Positions 23,359-35,715 of a stretch of 64,000 nt of DNA are shown piece after piece (position 1 is the first letter of the stretch; the number at the start of each line of letters is the position of its first letter). Below the pieces are notes generated by a model. The model was not told the origin of the DNA, did no database searches, and worked only from the letters and a program-made list of their open reading frames with translations. Both the position numbers and the translations under genes were made by a program. The stretch is from Ophioderma brevispina (lineage: Eukaryota; Echinodermata; Ophiuroidea; Amphilepidida; Ophiodermatidae): NCBI GenBank assembly GCA_023653785.1, contig JAMKCH010012379.1:41236-105235 (forward strand), read 5' to 3'.

Positions 23359-23496
23359 TTATTTTGCATATATTTCCTTATGGAGGTCCACGGGTTGGCA
23401 GCTCCCTGTTTCGATGCTGCTGTTGATGATGGGAAGAGTTTCCGAAGCTGCTGTTGTATGCAATAATGCCTCTAAAATTAGCCCCTTGACAACGGT
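23359..23496 (-). CDS. Unidentified protein, probable 3'-terminal exon
   Basis: Minus strand: a TTTTTCATTACCCACAG acceptor then TVVKGLILEALLHTTAAS, continuing to VDLHKEIYAK and a TAA stop at 23359-23361. It begins in phase 0, the phase in which the upstream exon at 23712-23892 ends, so the two join without a frame change. No family recognised. Confidence 0.5.
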   Translation of the reverse strand, partial: TVVKGLILEALLHTTAASETLPIINSSIETGSCQPVDLHKEIYAK

Positions 23497-23711
23497 CTGT
23501 GGGTAATGAAAAACTGAAAATTTGCTATTCTTTCTACACGGTATTGTTATTAATGACCATTTTTTCTCAAACATGATATTCAGAACATTATATTTGCAGA
23601 GCTGGAGAACTCATTGGTTAGTATTGAAGGTGCTATCCGTCAAAAGAAAGATTAAAGTAATTGGTTATCCTTCCTAGCTGGTCCCTAATGGCACAGTAAG
23701 ATCCCAGTTAC

Positions 23712-23892
23712 ACTGTTACTCGCAACACCATCAATAACAAATTTTGGTCGGAGGTAGTGACGCTGTTGGTCATGACGACCTGCATCAATAGAACTGACTG
23801 AACTTGCTAGTGGAAAGATTGGTTCAGCCAGGTATTGGGAGACATCCATGCACAGCAGGTCCTTCACAGGATTCCTATTCCTGCCTATAATT
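23712..23892 (-). CDS. Unidentified protein, internal exon
   Basis: Minus strand: an acceptor ending TTGCACAG, then one base completing a codon, and an open frame with NPVKDLLCMDVSQYLAEPIF and HYLRPKFVIDGVASNS, to a GTAACT donor (23706-23711). Good codon texture and no low complexity. It pairs in phase with the exon at 23359-23496. Upstream exons were not found; the region above 23900 is repeats. Confidence 0.5.
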
Positions 23893-23967
23893 CTGTGCAA
23901 TTATTTCTATCAGAGTGTGACACCAGTGGATGAACTTTGTGAAAAGGTCCTGAGCAATTAATATACA

Positions 23968-24070
23968 AATACTACATGGTAAGAGGGAAAAGGACTCACA
24001 TTCATGAGGTACTGGGTTATTGGAAGGGGGGAAATAGTGTGCCCTTTTCCCGTATAAACCATGTAGTATT
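23968..24070. mobile_element. Small inverted-repeat element
   Basis: AATACTACATGGT and GGGAAAAGG on the left are mirrored by CCTTTTCCC and ACCATGTAGTATT on the right. About 100 bp. It may be one end of a larger hairpin family. Confidence 0.6.
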
Positions 24071-24125
24071 GTTTATTACACCTCACTGTGACTTTGGGGA
24101 CAAGGTTGTTAGGCAACAGTTGGAT

Positions 24126-24437
24126 TATATACCTATATGTAGTTTCCTCTCATCTGATTGGTTAAAAGCAGAGCATTAAAATATCTGGGCCCCCCCTTTT
24201 TTTTTCTATCAAAAAATGGACGTCATGATTTAACGGTGCCCGGCCGCGGCCCGGGGGAATGGCAATCGACTGTGCCCGGGAAATAATAGAACAGTCTCAA
24301 CACCGTGTTCATAGGTCGCCTGTGTTTGCGTTGTCCCATTGGATGATAAGCGTTGTAATAGCCGCGTTAAATAGCTTTAGCCCGTGTCAGTTCGGGAAAT
24401 CTTTTACCAATCAGATGAGAAGGAATCTATATATTTG
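24126..24437. mobile_element. MITE-like inverted-repeat element
   Basis: The arm TTCCTCTCATCTGATTGGTT (24144 on) is mirrored by AACCAATCAGATGAGAAGGAA-type sequence at 24400-24425, with outer TATATACC and ATATATTT ends. The interior includes a GC-rich segment (CCGGCCGCGGCCCGGG). Confidence 0.65.
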
Positions 24438-24470
24438 GAGATAACAAATATTGGATTCGGCTTAATATTC

Positions 24471-24587
24471 GGGCACAGTTAAAATTATCGGCCCTCGGTG
24501 ATGTCAAAACCAGACTATGTCTAGCTGTGCTTTCGGGCATAGTACTGGTTTTTGACATACCTTGGGCCTCTAATTTGAACTGTGCCC
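24471..24587. mobile_element. Short foldback element
   Basis: The GGGCACAGTT end pairs with AACTGTGCCC; GATGTCAAAACCAG pairs with CTGGTTTTTGACAT. 117 bp. Confidence 0.75.
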
Positions 24588-24589
24588 CT

Positions 24590-26377
24590 CATACAGTCAA
24601 TATTTGTATACTATTCCCTAGGGAAATAGCACTGTTAATCAGAATCAGCAAATGAAATAGCATGATATTTTTATGAATAGTCATGGGGCATAATAATATG
24701 CTATAGCATGCAAAAAAGGTGTTTGTCTTTGTAAACCAGAACATAAGGTAATGCTTCAATATGTAAATATGAGTCCTGTACAAATTGATGAGCTGGTGTC
24801 TCTTTCACTAAAATTTATAATTCAAGGTATCTCAAGTGACCCGTGGTAAGTTACGAATATCGTCGTAACGTTACAAGTGTCACTGTATTAAATCCTATTA
24901 ATTACAAAGAATACAGAACGTAAACGATTTTAGTGAAATTGCGCCGAACTTGGGATTATTTTGAGGTTATGAATTGACGTAAAATTTAGTGAATAATGAC
25001 CCAAATACATAATCCTTCAGGCAGCAATAAGTTGTTTTGATACAGGCTATTGAAGATGTACCGAATTTGAAATTCTTTTGCCATTTTGTAATTGGGAAAA
25101 AACCCCATGTTAACAAGACAATTGCTTGTGATCTTTTGTGAGGCGATCACCACAAAAAAAGATGCCACTTCTCTGCTAGCTAACTAACAGTATATACATG
25201 ATTATTGAAGAGTGGCCTGATGTTGGTGTAATAGTAAATTTGTTCTCTCCATGAATGGGCGTACATGTTCATTCGTAGGATGGTGTGTTTGCCACTTGTG
25301 ATTGAGTTAGTAGGACCATAATTTATCCTTCATTTTTGTTGCCAGACTGTCTATATGCTTTGTTTCACCTTGAGTTTTGCAGTGAGGTGATAAAGCATCT
25401 CTGCATTAGTGTTTAGATTGTTACATTTACTTGCATATCTTGCAGCGATTCTGAGGATAGGATGCATACATCCAAGTTTGGGCAGCGTAAAACCCAGTGA
25501 CGTCATCACCAAATTAACCCTTTCCCTGGACCCGTGCTAGGCACATTCATGGGCCTCACACACCAGGGACTTTAGGGATAAAGATTGGCAATTACTGACT
25601 CCTGTCGGCAAACGTGTGGGCACATGAGCCGATATCGGGTTGCAGTTTCATTGATAAACGTTCTCGAGGCAAGACACTCTGGCTAGAAAATCTAGGGAAG
25701 TCTGCAGTCAGAATTGCTATGTCTCGCTAGTTTTGAGTAATGGTTCAAGTTGACTGGCCTAAAACAATGGAACCGCTGAAGCGAATCTGGGCTAGAAGTA
25801 GCTCAATGTCCGGGGAAGCGTTAAAAGTGAACAGAGTGTAAACCACAGACACAAATTTAGTTATGCCATATATTGTTAACTGCAATTAAAACTTCACATT
25901 TTTATATGCACATGGTGATCATGACATTAACTTAAAAAGCTGACTCAGAGATTTCAAAATATATTTTTTGTGTGTATTAATTAAAAAAATGGTCAACTGG
26001 AGCTAAAGATAGTCAACTAAAAGGCTCAATTCCAAAATTTGAGGTGAAACAGATTATTTTTGTTTTCATGTAGTAAACATTTACGTGTAATATAACAGTA
26101 TCATAGGATACCGTGTATAACAAAATTCCGGATCCGTTATTACAAGGTTATGATTTTCTTAATGAAGGACGTAGATTTGAGCTCGGCTATTTCACACAGT
26201 GCTTACTATGTGGACAAGCATTATGAACATGCAAAAAACATGACTTGTTAGAAAATTGGGGGTGCCATCCTAGGGAAATCTCTGAGTCCGCCTTTAACAC
26301 ATTATTAAAACCAAAAGGGAAAACGTAATTATTGTACTTATATCCTAACAAATCCATGGTAGTGATTACTGTTGGTT
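24590..26377. other. Non-coding stretch, nothing recognised
   Basis: AT-rich with no convincing exon, RNA gene or repeat boundary. Confidence 0.4.
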
Positions 26378-26923
26378 AAAGGGATTAGCAGCGATAATGC
26401 GAGAGAATCGAAAAAAATGTGGAAATGCATGCTTTTAATTTATAAATCAGGGATAAGTATGCACAATTCCATATAACTGCTGTAATGTAGAAACAAACCA
26501 CCAAATAGTGAAAAAAATGAAGTATTTGACGAAATTTTCCATACCATCTCCCGCAAATAGACGTACAGCGACAGCGTCTCAAAATCTGCACTAAACAGCT
26601 GATTGTGGTTTACACCAGTACAGAATGAACAAAGATCAACAATGTTTGTATTTGAGGTCAAAACTGTATTGATCATGGTGCACAGTATCACGCTGAAAAT
26701 CTGTGATATTCACCAGGAAAGGCTTTTTTGATCTCAAGTCTGAATTTTGATACGCACGTATAGAAATTACAGAATCGGATAAAAAGTATTGCCTTGCCTT
26801 TAATACACGGATTTCAAGCCAACCACTTGCAGGTTATGTTTGCATATCCATACCACTAACAAAAATATGAATTTTGATGATTTTTTCGATGTTTCGGATT
26901 AGCAAATCGCTACTAATCCCTTT
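26378..26923 (+). mobile_element. MITE-like element, family B copy 2
   Basis: Termini AAAGGGATTAGCAGCGAT and CGCTACTAATCCCTTT. It is flanked by TTAA on both sides if the outermost AA and TT are counted. It shares GCTGATTGTGGTTTACA, GGATTTCAAGCCAACC and CACTTGCAGGTTATGTT with copy 1 at 3693-4220. Confidence 0.8.
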
Positions 26924-27436
26924 AAGGGACACTTTTGTATTGTAGGTATCCCGGTTATTCCTCAGGTGTGAGCCCCAGACTGGACGCAGTTTTAATCTCT
27001 GGTTTGTTCTTATGCTTTCAGGAGGATAGTTGGGGAAAAAGTATTTAAATATTTTATTAGATAAACAAATTCCACAACTTGGGTTTTGACCTATGACAAA
27101 CATGATGGGCATCTTGCCTTTGATCGATTGATGGGTGATGTTGGGCATTGTTTAAGGCCCACATACATATCCTTGGTGTTTGTCAATTTTAGTGTCTTTG
27201 TCAATTTTGTTTCATTTAACTTAACTGTAAATGTTTAGCATAATGTATTGAAAATATTTTTAAATCCAGGTCATAGCTGGTTGGTCAGGTAATTCACCAA
27301 CAGATTTGCACCTAAATCTGTTAAATTATCTGAAGTTATGTTTCTCTCTCTATGCATTTGAATATAGAAGGCCATGACTGTGGCTTGTCAATTACCTCCC
27401 GTTATATCTGCTAAAGTTTGCACTGCATGTGGAATA

Positions 27437-27595
27437 GGGAGTTTCCATAACCTGACCCATCTGACACTTTTTCTGACACACTTATGAATTCGGAAACCCT
27501 TCACGGAATAAAGCACAGTTTATTCCGTTAAGGTTTCCGAATTCATAAGTGTGTCAGAAAAGTGTGTCAGATGGGTCAGGTTATGGAAAACTCCC
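27437..27595. mobile_element. Near-perfect palindrome (hairpin MITE)
   Basis: Left arm GGGAGTTTCCATAACCTGAC, CCATCTGACACTTTTTCTG, ACACACTTATGAATTCGG; right arm the inverse of each, ending GGTTATGGAAAACTCCC. The apex is GGAATAAAGCACAGTTTATTCC. 159 bp with only a few mismatches. Confidence 0.9.
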
Positions 27596-27699
27596 TGTGG
27601 AATAAGTTATATTGAACAATGGGAGAAAGTAACTACTTGTTGAAATGATTGTATCAAAGGTATCAAAATTTTGATTTAATTCAATGAAACAGGCATTTT

Positions 27700-28265
27700 G
27701 TGCCATCTGCTTGCGGATTGGCGCAGAGTAGTATGTGTGTTGTGTGTGTCGAGTCTGTATGTGTGTCGAGTCTGTGTGTGTGTGTCGAGTCTGTGTGGTG
27801 AAAATGTTAACACTGGACTTGTGCTCTTGTACGTGTTAGCGAATAAACTTCATACTCGGTCAGCAAGACTAATTTGTGGTGTACACAGATTGATCTCTAA
27901 ATGAACCCTTGTGTCCTTTGACTCAATTCGCAAACGGCAGATGACACATGTTCCGGGGAACGCCATATTTTTATTATAGTTAACTGGTGATCCAAATTTC
28001 AGTGAATCACTGGGGTTTGCACCGATTATTAAAACAGAAGTGCAATGTTAGGGAGTATGCCAAAAATAGGTTGCAACCAAAATGGCTTTTAATGTAGTAG
28101 TTTGTGTATGGTTTTTGATTCTAATAGTAGGTCTGTAGTCCAACCTAACATAATGTAGCTTACTGAATTTGGGTTTTAGGGGTATTGGTAAGTGTCATGC
28201 CACTGTTGAAAGTTGTCAGCAATTGCCTATTCCAGATGATTCCATACACCCACTATGGGAGGCAC
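27700..28265. other. Non-coding stretch with TGTGTGTCGAGTC minisatellite
   Basis: About 27735-27800 carries four to five copies of a TGTGTGTGTCGAGTCTG-type unit. No gene seen. Confidence 0.6.
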
Positions 28266-28400
28266 ACAGTGGCGGTGCCAAAAAAAAAAAAAAAAAAAAA
28301 AAATCGCTCATTGGGGGGGGGGGGGCAAACTAGGGGAAAGAAAAAAAAAATGGGGGGGGGGGGGGAGAAGCCCCCCATGCCCCCGTGGCGCCACTACTGG
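28266..28400. repeat. Poly-A and poly-G runs within a GTGGCG-bounded insert
   Basis: GTGGCGGTGCC, then ~24 A, ~15 G, a second A run and a second G run, ending near GTGGCGCCAC. The terminal GTGGCG-type motif resembles other repeat ends in the window (39849, 61484). Confidence 0.6.
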
Positions 28401-28407
28401 AGGCACA

Positions 28408-28618
28408 ACTATACTGTGTCTCATCTCAAGTTCACAGTGGCGTCATCATGTTTCAAAACCAGTTGACCTTTATGGTGGATTTTTGTACACAAAGTGCACT
28501 CTTAAATAGCACTTTCTAAAACCACAAAAGAATTCAATTACCCAATGTCCTTCAAGCAAGTTTAAATTATAAAATGGCGGCAGATAACGTCACTCACAAC
28601 TTGAGATGAGACAAAGTA
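28408..28618. mobile_element. Inverted-repeat element
   Basis: ACTGTGTCTCATCTCAAGTT on the left is mirrored by AACTTGAGATGAGACAAAGT on the right. About 210 bp, non-coding. Confidence 0.6.
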
Positions 28619-28674
28619 TTGAATTGAGTATAAACTTTCCATGTGGGGAATATTGAATCCTTAGCAATAGGCAT

Positions 28675-28855
28675 TGCAAAGCCATGGTCAGGTCATGATC
28701 ATTTGTAGTGCATGTGACACCCATACTTTGATCATGACCTTACCATGGCTTTGACAATCTCATGCACTGCATATGATGGTCATATACAGTGGTCACACGC
28801 AGTGCATGCGACACCCATGTATTGATCATGACCTGAGCAAAGCTATTCTAAGTAA
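28675..28855. repeat. Clustered ATGGTCAGGTCATGATCA inverted motifs
   Basis: CCATGGTCAGGTCATGATCA is mirrored by TGATCATGACCTTACCATGG, and a third version with GTGCATGCGACACCCATG follows. Internally repetitive, probably a composite foldback element. Confidence 0.6.
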
Positions 28856-28859
28856 TTCA

Positions 28860-31800
28860 TTAACTATATATGAGGCATATTTTCAGTTCCAGTTGGTGCC
28901 TTCCATAAAGCCTAGGGCAGAGGGGTATTGAGTCCATCCCACATTATACCGATTTTGGGAAATTTCACTTCAATAAGGTCATGTGATCCCACAAAATCCT
29001 ATTAACACATTCAAACCTGACTTTTACACTCACTTTATTCCACAAGGTGCTAGTACCTGGGGAATATTTTGCATAATCATTAAATGTCTTGTGGTTCTTA
29101 AACTTTTCGAACACTTTTTATTCCCAAGTACTGACATGTGTAAAAATTATGTGTTTCGCAGAGTACAGTATAGGCACATCGCAATGCATTGTTAGATTCA
29201 TAACACCCTCTGGGCCTAGGGAGTGCAGGGAATCAACCTGGAAAAGGCCAACACATGCTTTATGCTTACCATTTTCCCAACTTCCACACCATTTAGGGAA
29301 GTCCTAATTTTTCCACTGGTTTTAGAGTAATACAGTGTTTTAATAAAGAAATTGATGTTAAGACTATGCATATTGATATACTGTATGTCCCTTAATGTAG
29401 TGTCAAGTACAATAGTTAGAGCTCCATATGTACCCCTATAAAATTCTGCCGGAAACAAATTTTTTTTATTTATGGCCTAACACTTACCCTAAGGCCAAAA
29501 TTAAAACAAATTTGTTACATGTATAACTTCGAAGGGGGTACACGTGGGGAAGTCTTGGCCAAAAGTCAGATGAAAGCTTCTTTTTTAAGTAGATACCCGT
29601 CTTGCATAATAATTAGAGCAGTAATTTGGAACATATTGTATCAGCCACTTTGATTGTATCATTTTTTGACATACCCAGAAATCAAGTATAAATAAGCTTC
29701 TTATTTAGGAGTGTTTATAAAATGTTATGTTATATTTGTTACAATAGATTTTGCCTGTATATTGATTTCTTTTATAAAGTGTAAGTACGTGAAAATATGA
29801 AGTAAAATGGTAAAGTTTTCTTACCGATTATAGTTGGGGGGATTTCATCAATTACGATTGTAATGTGTTTGCAATGAATTTACCTGATCAGATTTCTGCA
29901 AAATAATAAAATGTGAGAATGTGTTGAAAATGAGAGGATTGCTTATGTATTAAAAGTGAAACATTGATTTGAAAACCTTGTACATGTAGGACCTATACTC
30001 TGTCCATCTCGCCAAGTACAAGTAGTAGTTGGGCAGGCGTATACATGTACTGACTTTCAGAGGGCGCGCGTAGGACAAACACAATTGTATACCAAAACTG
30101 AAAGGCGGCAATGGGTATACGCGGCATCGTATTTCAAGACAAAGTATAGTGGGCTAAAGAATTTATTTTCAAATGTGCACAACAGGCACTGAGAAACCAA
30201 TAAATGATGGAATGTGTGAATTTTTTGGGGCCAAAAGACTATAGCTGGCCGGATCACTTAGATATGTTGTCATACGTCCGAAGGGAGGTTTGTGAACCAA
30301 AAGGTAAACTTTCACTTCTTTGACAGAATTGCAGTGACTGATTTTCATGAAACTTGGTGAGTGTAGTGGACACAATATTACCACCGGTCATCTATTCATC
30401 ATGAAAATGTAATTTAAGGTACCTAAAGTCATTGCAGAGGGCACATAGAGATTGCTTGGTAGTGTGTATGTTGTGTATCTCTTGTAGTGGTGGGAGGTAA
30501 ATGGTAATGGTCATGTGGTAAAAATGTTAACCCTAAATATAATTGCTCACCTGTTTCCGAATCACACATTTTCCTTACACTTGTGAATGGGCTTTGGGAG
30601 GCATAGGCGTAAATCCAGGGGGATGGGGGATTACCCCCAATATTTGATGAGGGAGATGGTCAATACAATCATCCCCCCCCCCCATGTTGTGCCCGGACGG
30701 GTCATGTGTTTTGACCCAAAATAACCTAATTTTTACCATAGTAGTTTAAAGGGTAAATTTTAGCACGCTTTGCGCACATTTTGTTCAAGTACACTTACAT
30801 TTAATGATTTTAGCTTCTAACTGGCAAAAAGTTTTAGCGCGCTTTCATGTGCACATGTGCTTAGAAATGGATCTTTTCAGAAAACCCTGTTTCATTCATA
30901 AATTCTTCATCAACCCCATCCCTCCCCATGTGAAAAAGAATTTACGCCATGTTGTAGAACCCCAAAGTTCCCCCAACTCAATGAAGCACGGACAAAATCC
31001 TTTCGCAGTGGAAAGGGCAACACCATGTTATTAGTTCATTTTGTGATTAAAAATATTACTTTATTTTTACTCCATTTTACTTGAGAAGATTTATCACAGG
31101 AAAAGTACTTTGTTTATTATGAAAAGAGAAAAAATTGGTATTTCACCTCAGTGCTATTCTACTGAACACAAAAAGAAACTATAAGTTTGTTTTGTGTTTC
31201 AGTTTAGATAGAGAGTATTGCATCTGAATATGTATTAAATATGAATTGATTAAATTTGTAAATGTGATAAATTGTAAATTATAATCCACGTGAGGTTAAA
31301 ACCATCAAATAGGAAAATGCTCAAACTTTAAGGAGCATGTCAAGGTTAAAGACTTGAAATATTCTACTACATTATGTCTTACAGCACTGTTTCGCAAGGG
31401 CCGAAGGCCCTCGATCCTCAGAGACAAATGCACTAAGAGGAGTGAGGGCTTCGAGATATTAGTATATATTGAGGCATCGGACCATAGCCAGGATTCCGCC
31501 TCCCCCCTCCCCCTGGGGTGCGGATCCTGGGGAACGATCAAACACCCACCGGAAGGTGTCCGGTGTCCGCTTACCACTGCAAAAAACAGTGATTAGAAAT
31601 TAAGCACTTTTGTAAACACCCTATTTTGTATTTTGCCAACCATGTTCTTAACATTTGAAATACCCCCATTTAATATATAAAACACCTTATATTTAAAACA
31701 GTTTAGGCATTTGACTTAGGTGTTTCGACATTTGACGCCGAGTGTTAGAGATTGACATGTGTTATACGTAGGCATATTCAGTGATTTGATAAATCAGAAA

Positions 31801-32975
31801 ATCGTCAAAAATCAGATTTTTGCTAGTCTGTAACAAGTATAGGTATCCCAAACATACCTGCAAATTGATTTGGAACAAGAAGCAAACCCAATAAGGACAA
31901 AATCGGAACTTTAGTCATAGTGTCCGAATTGACACTTACTACAACACGTAATTGAATGGCGATTCGTATCTTTGAACACGGCCGTTTTCTTCACTGTCAA
32001 TTCTTCGTTGGAAAAAGGTAAAACTAATGGGAATTCTACAGGACTTCTACTTCACTTTTAAGCTCTTCCTGCAAATTTCAAGTATTTTGACTCCTGTGGG
32101 ATAAATCACTTGATAGTGTCTTTAAGCACTAATTTCCACCACTTTCTAAAAACACTGTGTTGGGAGTGTATGGGGGCCCCATCCCACTTAGTGTCGTCTA
32201 GGAAAAACTAGTTCGAGGTTACTCAAACTGGACACTCCATCGGGAGTCGTTTCCGGCCGGGGCTATGACTTGTCAACTATGAACAACCCTGTCATCTTGA
32301 ACTGTTGGGCAGAAGCTCTTCAGGACCTAGAAGATTCCCATGGATTTTATTTCCCGTGGATTTTATATTTTTGCATTTGCGTGTCATTTGAGTCACTGAT
32401 GACATATCATCATTGAACTGCCATGCTTTTAACTCTGGACATTAGTAGACTGTAAATCATTGAATGTAATTACTTGTGTTGAACGGTAATGTTTGGACAT
32501 CATACAAATTTTGAACCAATCTGATTATTATATTAAATCAGTGTTGTTACCTTATATAAAATTCAGATCACTTGTGCACAAGAATAGAATTAAACAGGCA
32601 TAAATAACGGCAGTTGATATAGCGCCTTTTCTCAGGGTTACAAAGCACTTACAATACAAAGCAACGAATGAACATACAATTAACGAGAACACATAATATT
32701 AAACGAATAAGTGAGTCTTAAGATACTTTTTGAACAAAAGAGGACGTCTCATTGATATTAGCAAGTTCCTTTGGAATAAGTTCCAGAGTTTAGGTGCATA
32801 CATGAGAATGAACGATCAACGGGCCAATTTTTTATTTGAGGAACTTTTAATGTTGAGATCGGAAAAGATGAACGTAGATGTAATAAATAGGAACATTATG
32901 TAGCAGTCCAGTGATGTAGCCCGGACCTCACATGAGAGCTTGTGAATAGTCGGGTAAAAAAGAGGATAGTAAACG
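28860..32975. other. Four-kilobase stretch without a recognised gene
   Basis: AT-rich. A pair of overlapping ~80-codon frames on opposite strands at 31305-31596 lies in a locally GC-rich patch but shows no family. Diverged TGTTTAG-like phrases at 31600-31735 and 32140-32165 recall the minisatellite at 34930-35700. Nothing else is supported. Confidence 0.4.
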
Positions 32976-32977
32976 GA

Positions 32978-34130
32978 AGGAAAGTTAATCTCATGTGGTT
33001 TTTCAGATCGAAATTTAGAGGAATAGAATATGTTAGGGTAAAAAAGCCCCCGAATCCTGAACGCATCCTCAGAATATAGGGGGTTTATTTAAGGGGGGTC
33101 AAGAAATTAAGAAAATATATATTATGTACATATGAAGACAAATAAGATATCCTGAGTGTGAATTAAGGTATTAAGTTGAATGAACGTGATGTAGTAATGA
33201 TACGATGGTAAATAAGTTGTAGGGGGGTCACAAATGACCCCCTTATTAAGAAATACAGTGGGAAAATTGCCCCCTTTTTTAACATATACAAAAAAAAACA
33301 ATTAGGGAATATGTAATTTGTTCAATCCAGAAGAGAGTTTCAGAGGATAGTAGAAGAGGTTGTTGGAGGTCTTGGTGAGGTGGCACAATGACGTATTTTG
33401 GGGGTGGCCAAACATGGGGGGTGCACTTCAATATGCGGTATGAATGCACTATATGTGCGTTATTTACCAGAATGGTACGAAAATCGCTTTCATTGTGGAA
33501 AGGAAAGTTTATCTTATGTGGTGTTTCTAGATCAGAATTTGATGAGGAAATAAGAATAAGAATAGTTAGGTAAAAAATACCGAATCCTGAACGCATCCCT
33601 ATATAGGTGGGGGTTATTTCTGGGGGCGTTAAAAATAAGAAGAAAAAATTATGGTACATATGAGGACAAATTAAGATATACTGACCGTGTAGTGAGCTAA
33701 GAATTAAGATTATTCAGGTATTTAAGTACAACGTACTTGATGTAGTAGTATGATATTCTACGGTCAATAAGTTGTAGGGGGTCACAAATGACCCCCTTAT
33801 TAAGAAATACACTGAAAATTGCTGTTTAAAATAGACCAAAATACCACAATTAGGAAGTGAATTTGTATCAATTCTAAACTTTAGTTTGGAGAGATAGTTA
33901 TAGTTCATATGTGGTGGTCTGGTGAGATGGTAAAATGCAGTATTTTGGGTTGCAACCCATGGGGGGGGACGTCAATAGGCGACTTATATGTGCCTAACCA
34001 GATGGTACGAAAGGGGTCATTTGAAGCTTATGTTGCTATTATGAAAAAAGGGGCATCATTGGTTGAGATGAAGTGAAGGGGGTCATTGGGTGTTAGGTTG
34101 ATGTCAAAATAGGGTTCAAGGACATGCAGT
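32978..34130 (+). repeat. Left arm of large inverted repeat, two ~540-bp tandem units
   Basis: Recurring blocks in order: TTATCTTATGTGGTGTTTCT, CCGAATCCTGAACGCATCC, TATAGGTGGGGGTTATTT, AATAAGTTGTAGGGGGTCAC, AAATGACCCCCTTATTAAG, GACGTATTTTGGGGGTGGCC. The spacing between repeats of the GTCACAAATGACCCCC block is ~558 bp. Inverse counterparts are at 37950-39128. Confidence 0.8.
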
Positions 34131-34138
34131 TTGATATG

Positions 34139-34202
34139 CACAACAAAGATATGGGAGACCCCCCCCCCACCACCACCACCACCTTACCACCACCACCACC
34201 AG
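34139..34202 (+). repeat. CCA trinucleotide microsatellite
   Basis: CCCCCCCCC then repeated CCACCACCACC interrupted once by TTA. Confidence 0.9.
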
Positions 34203-34349
34203 GATAGCATTTACTGCATGCATATGAAAATATAATAAAAATAAAAAAAGTAAAAATCATTATTATTAACTAATAAACAAGTGAAAATTGACTAGTTATT
34301 TGTTGGTTTTTGCATACCACACTGCTTCATGTGATAACAAAAAAACTGT

Positions 34350-34525
34350 TCATGGGGGGAGGGGAGGGGGGGGGGAGTTAAGAAATTAATACTTATATAA
34401 TACATATGACAAATAAGATAAACCAAACTTGTAGTAACCTAGGTATGTTGTATTATTAAAATGGCATGGAAAAAAAATTGACATAATGAAAGAACCCTTA
34501 CTGAAATCACTTCCACGAGTTTGAA
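34350..34525. repeat. Nested inverted repeat, left copy
   Basis: A G-run followed by a partial arm-like unit; AATTGACATAATG and GAACCCTTACTGAAATCACTTCC at 34478-34512 reappear inverted at 35734-35783 (GGAAGTGATTTTCAGTAAGG). Confidence 0.65.
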
Positions 34526-34689
34526 AACCAATTTGGATGTTACATTCTGTAAAAACAGTAAAACAGGAAGAGGTCGGGGGGAGGTGGCCGGAGGGAGATG
34601 TCACGTGTGTGGCAATTCTGGCACAGAAAGCAAGGTGTTTGACATCCCTGACAGGAATATACATGTGTCTAGGCATGTTTATGTGACCA

Positions 34690-34905
34690 CAAATTCAAAA
34701 GGCCATTCGGACGGTGTGAAACAGATATAGTCCGGTTTTTGGTAGGAGCCATAGTCCGGGGCTCCATAGACGCTAACGGAATAAAGGTGAAACTAATGTT
34801 GCGTAAAGAGTCAACTGAATCGATTGCCCTAGTGTCACCATTGTGCCCGGACTAGAGCGCAGGACAATGGTACTTCTTACACGGGATTAAGGCATTGTTT
34901 TAGGC
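34690..34905 (+). repeat. Dispersed ATAGTCCGG repeat, copy 1
   Basis: AGATATAGTCCGG, GGAGCC, AATGTTGCGTAAAGAGTCAA, GAATCGATTGCCC and CACCATTGTGCCCGG are shared with 54230-54445 in the same orientation. Confidence 0.7.
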
Positions 34906-34929
34906 TTGTAGTAAGATATGACGGCAACC

Positions 34930-35715
34930 ACTCTAAAAACAGGTTTTTAGAAAGTGAAGGCAAGGGGGTGTTTAGAGGGTTAATGTAGCAATTAAACACT
35001 TTGCTTTAAGAAATTAAACACATGGTGTTTAGAAATTCAAAACATTTGGTGTTTAGAAATTAAAACATGTTGGGTCCCGTATTCCAAAAAGGTTTTAGCG
35101 CAATTTAAGCTAACGAACGTTTTTTAAATGTGAGATAAACTATGGCCTTAAGTAAACAGAATTCCAGAAAGGAGTGTACAGTTAACGCAAGTTAAATTCG
35201 CCAAAATGCATCGAAATATAAACTAGGTACGGGGCTAGTTTAAGAAGTGTTGTGTTAGGTGTTTCGTCAAGTGCACGGTCATTGCACACTCCAATTGACA
35301 ACAGCAATGGTTCATATCATTCTACCCAGGTGGGTTTGTAACACTTTAAACGCTACGGAAAGCGGTGATACACTTTGGGCGCGCAACCATTAAAACACAA
35401 TACGGCCTTTTATACACTCAAGTTAAGCGTCTTTAAATAACGACGATGTTACTCTGTTTAAAGCTTCTGTTGAATGTAAGCAAATGGTTAAAACATTTAA
35501 ACGCGTTTTGCTGAAACGCAATTTTAAAGACGGCGATTTTAAGCCTAAAATCGGTTTAGCTAAACACGTTCTGGAATACGGCCCTGGTGTTTAGAATTAA
35601 ACAGTTGGTGTTTAGATATTTGGATGTTTAGAGATTAAACGCTTCTAAAGGTTTAATCTCTAAACATGCCAAATATCTAAAACACCAACTGTGTAATTTC
35701 TAAATAATAACATAT
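34930..35715. repeat. TGGTGTTTAGAAATTAAA minisatellite split by a transposon
   Basis: Units of TGGTGTTTAGAAATTAAAA at 34935-35070 resume at 35585-35640 and then continue inverted (TTTAATCTCTAAAC, CCAAATATCTAAAACACCAA) to about 35700. The interruption is the TIR element at 35072-35584. Confidence 0.75.
35072..35584. mobile_element. TIR element inserted in minisatellite
   Basis: Left end GGGTCCCGTATTCCAAAAAG and right end CGTTCTGGAATACGGCCC are imperfect inverted repeats. 513 bp and non-coding. The inner termini TTTTAGCGCAATTTAAGC and GCCTAAAATCGGTTTAGC are also related. Confidence 0.75.

Noticed and set aside
33279..33659. 126-codon minus-strand ORF
   Set aside because: Inside the repeated arm of the large inverted repeat and not conserved between its units.
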